Assembly (NCBI GenBank): GCA_003524335.1
Contig: DQHV01000177.1
Location: 1 to 5,005, forward strand
DNA from: Candidatus Aminicenantota bacterium
GTDB taxonomy: Bacteria > Acidobacteriota > Aminicenantia > Aminicenantales > UBA8522
Reading direction: 5' to 3'
Length of the DNA: 5,005 bases
The notes beneath the pieces were generated by a model. It saw nothing but the letters and a program-made list of their open reading frames with translations. It ran no database searches and was not told the origin of the DNA. Positions 1 through 5,005 of this stretch are shown piece by piece (position 1 is the first letter of the stretch; every line of letters begins with the position of its first letter). The position numbers were made by a program, and so were the translations under genes.

Positions 1-1100
1 CCCATCCGCAGGTCGTTGAAGCTGTCATCCGGGCGGCTAAGGGCGGCCTTTCTTACGGGGCCTGCCATAAGGGAGAGACGGAGCTTGCCGAGCTTGTCCT
101 TTCAGGATTTAAAACGTTTCAGCGGGCACGCTTCATGAGTTCTGGAACAGAGGCGGTGATGACTGCCTTACGCATCGCCCGCGGCGTGACTAGGCGCGAT
201 CTTGTTATCAAATTCGAAGGGGGTTATCACGGCCATTATGACGGCATGCTCGTGAAAGCTGGCTCGGGACTCGCGACCCTCGGAATCGCGAGTTCAGCGG
301 GAGTCCCGAAAGATATTGCTCGAACGACCCTAATCGCGCCATTCGATGACGAAGAGGCGATCGAATCGCTCTTCAGGCGCCATGGGAACCGGATCGCCGC
401 CGTCATTATCGAGCCTTTGCCCGCAAATAACGGCCTTCTCGTCCAGCGGCAGGAGTTCCTGGAGTTTCTACGCAAGATCACTCAACAATTCGGTGCCATT
501 CTCATTTTTGACGAAGTGATTTCCGGCTTCCGCCTGCGCTTTGGAGGATATGGACAGGAGGTGGGCATCGAACCCGACCTCGTTACTCTGGGCAAGGTGA
601 TCGGCGGGGGAATGCCTGTAGGGGCGGTGATAGGCAAGGCTGAAACCATGGATTCCCTCTCCCCCGTCGGACCGGTTTATCAGGCCGGAACTCTGAGCGG
701 CAATCCTGTCTCCCTTGCGGCTGGGATAGCGACACTAAAGGTTTTGAAAACGGGATCCGTCTACGAAAATCTAAATTCACTGAGCGAGCTCCTTGAAACA
801 AATCTGTCGAAAGCAGGGCTCCCCTTCGCCCGGATTCAGCGGGCGGGATCCATAGTCTGGCCGTATTTGGATGAGGGAGCTTTCCCGCGCAGGGCCGAGA
901 CGATCTCGGGTCAGGCGGTCGAGCGATTTAAGAAAATATATTGGCGATTGATAGAGGACGGTTATTACCTTCCCCCTTCGGCTTATGAGGTGCTGTTCCT
1001 CAGTTACGCCCACTCGCGGGATGAAATCGAGGGTCTGGCCGACAGCCTCACAAGAAACCTCCTCCAGACCTCCGGTGACCGAATAAAGGATTCAAAATGA
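1..1100 (+). CDS. hemL: Glutamate-1-semialdehyde 2,1-aminomutase family protein (HemL-like), 5' partial
   Basis: This PLP-dependent class III aminotransferase family protein is expected to convert glutamate-1-semialdehyde to 5-aminolevulinate in the cytoplasm. The frame is open from base 3 and already reads HPQVVEAV, which matches a point roughly 70 residues into HemL. The ATG at 135 is therefore internal and the true start lies upstream. About 365 residues are visible. Motifs seen are SSGTEA (phosphate binding, bases 138-155), GGYHGHYD, the GSGLATLG gating-loop region, IFDEV with the pyridine-N aspartate at 510-512, the Schiff-base lysine in TLGKVIGGGMP (codon 594-596), GPVYQAGTLSGNP, and the late PSAYEV glutamate. 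Departures from E. coli HemL include SSGTEA for NSGTEA, EPLPANNG for EPVAGNMN, and a PRRAE segment where the VTxY region lies. These may mark a subfamily. The family call is firm. Whether it is the housekeeping HemL or a pathway-specific paralog is not settled. The stop overlaps the next start. Confidence 0.9.
   Translation, partial: HPQVVEAVIRAAKGGLSYGACHKGETELAELVLSGFKTFQRARFMSSGTEAVMTALRIARGVTRRDLVIKFEGGYHGHYDGMLVKAGSGLATLGIASSAGVPKDIARTTLIAPFDDEEAIESLFRRHGNRIAAVIIEPLPANNGLLVQRQEFLEFLRKITQQFGAILIFDEVISGFRLRFGGYGQEVGIEPDLVTLGKVIGGGMPVGAVIGKAETMDSLSPVGPVYQAGTLSGNPVSLAAGIATLKVLKTGSVYENLNSLSELLETNLSKAGLPFARIQRAGSIVWPYLDEGAFPRRAETISGQAVERFKKIYWRLIEDGYYLPPSAYEVLFLSYAHSRDEIEGLADSLTRNLLQTSGDRIKDSK
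1085..1100 (+). promoter_or_regulatory. Ribosome binding site and ATGA stop/start overlap between genes 1 and 2
   Basis: AAAGGA at 1085-1090 lies six bases before the ATG at 1097. That ATG shares the sequence ATGA (1097-1100) with the TGA stop of the hemL-like gene. This arrangement implies translational coupling, so the aminomutase and the ligase are probably made together from one message. It also fixes the start chosen for the ligase. Confidence 0.75.
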
Positions 1101-2686
1101 AGAAATATCTGAGGTTCGTCTTCGGCCTGCGGAGATATTTTAAAAGCAGGATCTCTCCGGAGGAGGCGATCGAACAGGCCCGGAAAATCCTCAAGGAGCG
1201 AGTTTCGCACCGTCATGAGAATTTTCTCACGCTTCTGGAGCGCGGCGTTTACAATTATCAAAAAAGCCCTTATCTTCCGCCTCTCAGAAACCAGAAAATC
1301 GCTCTTGAGGATATCAAGAAATGGGTTGAAAGCGAGGGAATCGGGCAAACACTCCTCAAGCTGCAGTCCGAGGGAATCTACTTTACTGTTGACGAATTCA
1401 AGGGAAAGACAAAGGTCGAGAGGAAAGGCCTTATATTCGAGACTAACGAGAAAGCTTTCGACAATCCCTTTGTTTCGGAAGCCTACGAAGTGCGGAGCGG
1501 CGCTACTCGCAGCGCTGGAACACGAATCCGGATAGATTATGATTACCTCACCCAAAGGTCCCTTTACGATGCATTTATCCTCAATCTACATGGCTCACTG
1601 ACCAGCCCAATCGCCAACTGGTTTCCCGTATTCCCTGGTGCACCGGGCATCAATTCCTCTTTGCGCTTCGCCCGTATTGGCAACCCCCCGAGAAGATGGT
1701 TTTCGCAGGTAGAAAAAAGCAATCTCAAGGTGAACTGGGAGAAACGCTGGGGCGTGAGCTATATTTTTTTCATGAGCCGTCTCATGGGGGTTCCGCTGGC
1801 AAAACCCGAATACATCAACCTGAACAAGGCCCATGACATCGCCACATGGGCCGCCGCGATGCTCCAGGAACATGCCAACTGCGTGATTTACACCTTCGCC
1901 AGCTCCGCGGTAAGGGTTTGCATGGCGGCCCAGGAAGCCGGACTCAACATCAAGGGGACACGATTCTTCGTCACGGGCGAACCCCTGACACCCCAGAAAA
2001 GGAAAGAAATCGAGGAATCGGGTGGTCGAGCGGTGCCCATCTACGGAATTTCCGAAGCGGGGGTAATCGCCGCCGGCTGCCCACAGCCCTATCTTGAGAG
2101 CGACAGCTGCCACTTACTCATGGATACCAATGCCGTTATTACCCACCGGCTCATGCCGTCGCATTCGGACACGGAGGTGGACTCGTTTTTGTTCACGTCG
2201 CTTCTCTACGAGTCGCCCAAGATCCTCCTCAACGTGGGAATGGGGGATTACGGGAAAGTCTGCACTGATCCCTGTCTATGTGAATTCGGACAAATGGGCT
2301 TTGATGTTCACCTAAGCCGGATCCGCAGCTACGAAAAACTTACAGGCGAAGGCGTCACATTCGTCGATACCGATCTCATCAACATTATTGAAAATGAACT
2401 GCCGAGCAGGTTCGGGGGCCAAAGCACTGATTATCAGCTGGTTGAGGAAGAGGATGCCCGCGGGCTGACGCGGCTGAGGCTTCTCATCAGCCCTCGTGTG
2501 GGCAACGTGGATGAGCAGGGGATCGTGGAAACGTTCATACAACTGCTGAAAAAGGGCGAGTGTAGCCCGGAGTCCTGGGCCCAATCCGGCACGGATATCT
2601 GGGCCCAGGCGAGGACGTTGCGCGTCAGAAGGGAGTATCCGATTCCGACAAGAAGCGGAAAAATCCTGCCCTTCCATATTGCCTAG
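1097..2686 (+). CDS. Divergent adenylate-forming ligase (ANL superfamily, PaaK/CapK-like)
   Basis: This 529-residue protein probably activates a carboxylic acid as an acyl-adenylate and passes it to CoA, a carrier protein or an amine. The substrate is unknown. The ANL signature motifs are recognisable but diverged. The phosphate loop is one of two overlapping candidates at residues 134-146 (SGATRSAGTRIRI) instead of SSGTTGKPK. YGISEAG at 316-322 is the A5 motif, and GMGDYG at 381-386 stands in for TGDxG. RIRSYEKLTGEGVTF at about 408-422 corresponds to the hinge before the C-terminal lid. PTRSGK at 517-522 ends in Lys522, the expected A10 catalytic lysine. A C-x3-C-x-C cluster (Cys389, 393, 395) sits where some PaaK-like enzymes have CxCG. 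No signal peptide or membrane segment is apparent. The length is longer than PaaK (about 430), mainly through an N-terminal extension of roughly 100 residues. Superfamily membership is likely. Assignment to a named enzyme is not possible from this sequence. Confidence 0.72.
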   Translation: MKKYLRFVFGLRRYFKSRISPEEAIEQARKILKERVSHRHENFLTLLERGVYNYQKSPYLPPLRNQKIALEDIKKWVESEGIGQTLLKLQSEGIYFTVDEFKGKTKVERKGLIFETNEKAFDNPFVSEAYEVRSGATRSAGTRIRIDYDYLTQRSLYDAFILNLHGSLTSPIANWFPVFPGAPGINSSLRFARIGNPPRRWFSQVEKSNLKVNWEKRWGVSYIFFMSRLMGVPLAKPEYINLNKAHDIATWAAAMLQEHANCVIYTFASSAVRVCMAAQEAGLNIKGTRFFVTGEPLTPQKRKEIEESGGRAVPIYGISEAGVIAAGCPQPYLESDSCHLLMDTNAVITHRLMPSHSDTEVDSFLFTSLLYESPKILLNVGMGDYGKVCTDPCLCEFGQMGFDVHLSRIRSYEKLTGEGVTFVDTDLINIIENELPSRFGGQSTDYQLVEEEDARGLTRLRLLISPRVGNVDEQGIVETFIQLLKKGECSPESWAQSGTDIWAQARTLRVRREYPIPTRSGKILPFHIA

Positions 2687-2710
2687 CCTTAATTGCAGGA
2701 TTATCGAATA

Positions 2711-2721
2711 AGGAGGAATAA
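2711..2721 (+). promoter_or_regulatory. Strong Shine-Dalgarno for hemB-like gene
   Basis: AGGAGG at 2711-2716 with five bases before the ATG at 2722 is a near-perfect ribosome site, the strongest in the window. It decides the start at 2722 over the in-frame ATG at 2743. The 35-base gap from the ligase stop shows no hairpin, so read-through from upstream is expected. The gene can still be translated at a high rate independently of the ligase. Confidence 0.85.
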
Positions 2722-3696
2722 ATGGGCTTTCCAGTTCAGAGAATGCGAAGGTTGAGAAGGAATGAAGGGATCAGAAACATGGTCCAGGAGAGCCGTCTCT
2801 CCGTCTATGATCTCATCTACCCGATGTTCGTCGTTCATGGCACCGGAATAAAAAAGGAGATTGAGCCGCTACCCGGCAATTATCACCTTTCCGTTGACCG
2901 GCTCGAGGAAGAAGCCCGGGCGATTCATGACCTTGGGATTCCGGCCGTCATTCTTTTCGGTCTCCCAGAAAAACGAGACGAAATGGCCTCGGAGGCCTAC
3001 GATCCAAAGGGCATCGTTCAGCAGGCAATAGCCCGGTTGAAGAAAAATGTCCCCGGCCTCATTATCATCGCAGATGTTTGCCTGTGCGAATACACTCCCC
3101 ACGGCCACTGCGGCATCATCAAAGACGGTTACCTCCTGAATGACCAGACCGTCGACCTGTTACAAAAAGTGACCCTAGCGCAAGCCGAAGCGGGTTGCGA
3201 CATCGTGGCGCCCGCAGCCATGATGGACGGCCAGGTCGCAGCTATGCGTTCCGCACTCGACAAGAACGGGTTCACCGGAGTATCGATCATGGGCTATTCG
3301 GCGAAGATGGCGTCCAAGCTCTATGATCCCTTTTTCAAGAGCGCGACCGAATCGGCGGTCGCCTTTGGCGACAAAAAATCCCACCAGATGAATTACGCCA
3401 ACGCCAACGAAGCCCTGCGCGAGATCGCCTTTGACATCGAAGAAGGAGCGGACATAGTCATGGTCAAGCCGGGGATGTTCTACATGGACATCATTTACCG
3501 TGCCAAGCAGAAATTTGGCATGCCGCTTGCCGTGTACAGTGTGAGCGGCGAATATGCTATGATCAAGTCGGCGGCTCAACTAGGACGGATTAATGAACGG
3601 GAGATCACCATGGAGTTGCTGACGAGTATAAAGCGTGCGGGTGCGGACCTCATCCTAACGTATGCGGCCCGCGAGATCGCACCGTTCATAAAGTAG
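2722..3696 (+). CDS. hemB: Porphobilinogen synthase (ALA dehydratase) family protein with altered A-site
   Basis: The family condenses two 5-aminolevulinate molecules to porphobilinogen. The 324 residues match normal HemB length, and the N-terminal MRRLRR arm and LSVYDLIYPMFV are typical. The zinc-type cluster DVCLCEYTPHGHCG is intact (Cys120, 122, 130). Both Schiff-base lysines are present: Lys195 in YSAK and Lys249 in VKPG. The P-site Ser275 (SVSGEYAM) and Tyr314 (ILTY) are also kept. By contrast, A-site positions differ. APS becomes APA (Ala165). YGPFREA becomes YDPFFKSA, so the arginine is Phe205 or, allowing a one-residue insertion, Lys206. GDRK becomes GDKK (Lys218), while the nearby Gln222 is kept. 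QMDPAN has become QMNYAN. It is therefore probably catalytically competent but may accept a different second substrate. Family is certain. The symbol marks family only, since a true heme-pathway role is doubtful. It sits in a line of genes between an adenylating ligase and a glycosyltransferase. Confidence 0.93.
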   Translation: MGFPVQRMRRLRRNEGIRNMVQESRLSVYDLIYPMFVVHGTGIKKEIEPLPGNYHLSVDRLEEEARAIHDLGIPAVILFGLPEKRDEMASEAYDPKGIVQQAIARLKKNVPGLIIIADVCLCEYTPHGHCGIIKDGYLLNDQTVDLLQKVTLAQAEAGCDIVAPAAMMDGQVAAMRSALDKNGFTGVSIMGYSAKMASKLYDPFFKSATESAVAFGDKKSHQMNYANANEALREIAFDIEEGADIVMVKPGMFYMDIIYRAKQKFGMPLAVYSVSGEYAMIKSAAQLGRINEREITMELLTSIKRAGADLILTYAAREIAPFIK

Positions 3697-3704
3697 ACCC
3701 TATG

Positions 3705-3718
3705 CGGAGCACAGGTTG
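3705..3718 (+). promoter_or_regulatory. Ribosome site and TTG start of the glycosyltransferase
   Basis: CGGAG at 3705-3709 is followed after six bases by TTG at 3716-3718, which begins the reading MAKIKVIHVY. This is the usual first beta strand of a GT-B fold. The next in-frame ATG, at 3803, would delete that strand, so TTG is the best start. The hemB-like stop is only 19 bases upstream, and there is no room for a terminator plus promoter. Confidence 0.7.
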
Positions 3719-4867
3719 GCCAAGATAAAAGTCATTCATGTATATAAGGATTTCAATGTCTACAATGGCTTAATCGAAATCCTCACTATTCTCGCCGGTG
3801 GAATGGATCTCAACCGATTCGAATTGGGAGTCTGCGTATTCCGCTATGGAGGGAACTCCTTCGGAAACAACTTCGAACGGCTGGGAGGCAAGATCTACTC
3901 TCTCAATATACCCGATAGACCCGGCTACGAAGCACGCGAGTTTCTCGAACTCTATAGGTTTTTTAAAATATTTAATCCCGATATTGTTCAGACCCATGTC
4001 CTTAAGGCAAATTTTCTTGGCATCTTGGCTGCCCGAAAGGCTAGAGTACCCGTTATCATCGGCACCGAAATGACCCTCAAAGATATTGCGCACAGTCCCC
4101 TTGCGCGGCTCAGGGATCGATTGATACAGCATTTTGTTAGCTTGTCATTACGATACAGCGACGGTTTCATGGCAACTTCGGAGTACATCAATAAGCAATG
4201 GTACTATAGCCGCTATGAAAAGAAATACCGTGTAATCTACCCCCCATTTAATCTGGAGAAATATCAGGCTGCCCTGGCGAGTTCACTCTCCAAAAAAGAC
4301 GGGTCGAATTTGGATGGGCCCACAATCGGCTTCATCGGGCGCCTTTCAGAAGAAAAGGGGCTAGAAACCCTCATCCAAGCAATGCCGATGGTGCGGATCA
4401 AGTTTCCTCGGGTAAAGCTTCTGATCGCTGGAACAGGTCCAATGGAGCAACGCTTAAAAAAACGGGTTCAATCTGCCGATCTGGACGGGTGTGTCAGTTT
4501 CCTCGGCTTCTGTTCCAACGCATTCGCGTTCATAAGGGACTTGGATGTCTTTGTCCTTCCTTCGCGAACCGAAGGATGCCCTATAGTTGTTCTAGAATCT
4601 ATGGCTATGAGCGTCCCCGTTGTAGCCACTGATGTCGGGGGGACGCCGGAGCTCATAGAAGATGGCGTTACCGGATTGTTAGTGAAAAGCAATTCTCCTG
4701 TCGAGCTTGCAAATTCGGTTATTCAGATGTTAACGGACCGAGATAGAGCAGAGCGCATGGGCAGAGAGGGTCATCGGAGGGCCTTCGGGGAATTCCATCC
4801 GACAAAGTTCATAGAAAGCATCGAAAGGATGTATCTTGAGCTTCTTGGAGAGAAGGGCTTGTCTTGA
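3716..4867 (+). CDS. GT4-family glycosyltransferase (GT-B fold)
   Basis: This 383-residue protein is a retaining glycosyltransferase that transfers a sugar from a nucleotide-sugar donor, probably at the cytoplasmic face of the membrane or on a soluble acceptor. The N-terminal acceptor domain opens with IKVIHVY and carries DIVQTHVLKANFLG at 89-102, a typical GT4 segment with His94. The donor domain begins near 203 with TIGFIGRLSEEKG, in which Arg209 and Lys214 are the expected diphosphate-binding pair. LLIAGTGPM follows at about 235-243. The EX7E motif is Glu286 and Glu294 (EGCPIVVLE). VVATDVGGTPELIEDGVTGLL at 302-322 completes the donor site. The usual glycine-rich GGAE loop near the N-terminus is NGLIE here. 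No transmembrane segment is evident. Donor and acceptor cannot be read from sequence. Its presence suggests a polysaccharide or glycosylated small-molecule locus. It lies 19 bases after the hemB-like gene, in an apparent operon. Confidence 0.92.
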   Translation: MAKIKVIHVYKDFNVYNGLIEILTILAGGMDLNRFELGVCVFRYGGNSFGNNFERLGGKIYSLNIPDRPGYEAREFLELYRFFKIFNPDIVQTHVLKANFLGILAARKARVPVIIGTEMTLKDIAHSPLARLRDRLIQHFVSLSLRYSDGFMATSEYINKQWYYSRYEKKYRVIYPPFNLEKYQAALASSLSKKDGSNLDGPTIGFIGRLSEEKGLETLIQAMPMVRIKFPRVKLLIAGTGPMEQRLKKRVQSADLDGCVSFLGFCSNAFAFIRDLDVFVLPSRTEGCPIVVLESMAMSVPVVATDVGGTPELIEDGVTGLLVKSNSPVELANSVIQMLTDRDRAERMGREGHRRAFGEFHPTKFIESIERMYLELLGEKGLS

Positions 4868-4900
4868 GGAATCTGGCTTCCTGGCATACTTAAAAGAGCA

Positions 4901-5005
4901 ATGAAAAGAATTGTCATTGTCGGGGCAGGCCTCGCTGGCCTCGGCGCTGCATATGCCCTGCAAAAGGGTACGAAAAAATACTCTGTTACTCTGTTGGAAA
5001 AAGAA
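4901..5005 (+). CDS. FAD-dependent oxidoreductase, amine oxidase/protoporphyrinogen oxidase-like, 3' partial
   Basis: Only the first 35 residues are in the window. They form a dinucleotide-binding beta-alpha-beta unit: KRIVIVGAGLAGLGAAYAL with GxGxxG at residues 8-13, then VTLLEKE, where Glu33 is placed to bind the ribose of FAD. This pattern fits flavin amine oxidases, protoporphyrinogen oxidase (HemY type), phytoene desaturases and UDP-galactopyranose mutases, which cannot be told apart from so short a piece. The glycosyltransferase stop at 4865-4867 lies in the same frame 33 bases upstream. No other ATG, GTG or TTG codon lies in frame between them, so ATG 4901 is the first usable start. 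Its ribosome site (AAGAG region at 4894-4898) is weak. If it is protoporphyrinogen-oxidase-like, it would support a tetrapyrrole or pyrrole theme. If mutase-like, it would support a glycan theme. Confidence 0.8.
   Translation, partial: MKRIVIVGAGLAGLGAAYALQKGTKKYSVTLLEKE

Noticed and set aside
135..137. ATG at 135 as the start of the hemL-like gene
   Set aside because: The frame is open back to base 3 and encodes recognisable HemL sequence (HPQVVEAV onward). The ATG lies inside the phosphate-binding region, so the gene is simply cut by the window edge.
1004..1555. 183-codon open frame on the minus strand
   Set aside because: It lies opposite the ligase and the end of the hemL-like gene, both with clear family motifs. 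It has no recognisable domain and is explained as a shadow.
1595..2113. 172-codon open frame on the minus strand
   Set aside because: It is entirely antisense to the ligase core, which carries the A5 motif region. The composition looks like a frame shadow and there is no recognisable domain.
2687..2721. Possible terminator or promoter between the ligase and the hemB-like gene
   Set aside because: No stable inverted repeat with a T run and no convincing -35/-10 pair can be seen in the 35 bases. Only the AGGAGG ribosome site is supported.
3175..3579. 134-codon minus-strand open frame rich in His and Arg
   Set aside because: It is antisense to the conserved HemB active-site region. The His/Arg richness is expected from reading the complement of that coding sequence.
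4868..4900. Read-through fusion of the glycosyltransferase to the downstream flavoprotein, since both are in the same frame with one TGA between
   Set aside because: The flavoprotein has its own ATG directly before a complete first beta strand, and the glycosyltransferase ends at a normal length. Being in the same frame has a one-in-three chance.

Overview
The window holds five closely spaced genes, all on the + strand, in a bacterium of moderately high G+C (clearly above half by eye, not computed). The strong AGGAGG ribosome site, the ATGA stop/start overlap and the single transcriptional direction are typical of bacteria. The sequence does not fix the phylum. A Gram-negative environmental lineage is a guess from the mix of C5-pathway-type genes and a glycosyltransferase. 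No rRNA, tRNA, CRISPR array, mobile element or convincing terminator was seen. The longest gap between genes is about 35 bases.

Layout: (1) 1-1100, the 3' part of a glutamate-1-semialdehyde 2,1-aminomutase family gene (hemL-like), whose start lies before the window. (2) 1097-2686, a divergent adenylate-forming (ANL superfamily, PaaK/CapK-like) ligase overlapping gene 1 by four bases. (3) 2722-3696, a porphobilinogen synthase family gene (hemB-like). (4) 3716-4867, a GT4-type glycosyltransferase with a TTG start. (5) 4901 to the window end, the first 35 residues of an FAD-dependent oxidoreductase of the amine oxidase/protoporphyrinogen oxidase/phytoene desaturase type.

Two genes resemble consecutive-pathway enzymes of tetrapyrrole synthesis: glutamate-1-semialdehyde to 5-aminolevulinate (ALA), then two ALA to porphobilinogen. 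They are split by an adenylating ligase and followed by a glycosyltransferase, which is not an ordinary heme operon. The HemB-like protein also keeps the zinc cysteines, both catalytic lysines and the P-site Ser/Tyr, but has lost the conserved arginines and serine of the A-site, which bind the second ALA. The most interesting reading, which is inference, is an accessory pathway. In it the aminomutase makes ALA or a relative, the ligase activates an acid (possibly ALA itself, as in C5N-unit biosynthesis), the altered HemB condenses ALA with a different partner, and the oxidoreductase and glycosyltransferase finish or attach the product. The alternative is that these are divergent housekeeping heme genes lying beside a glycan locus.
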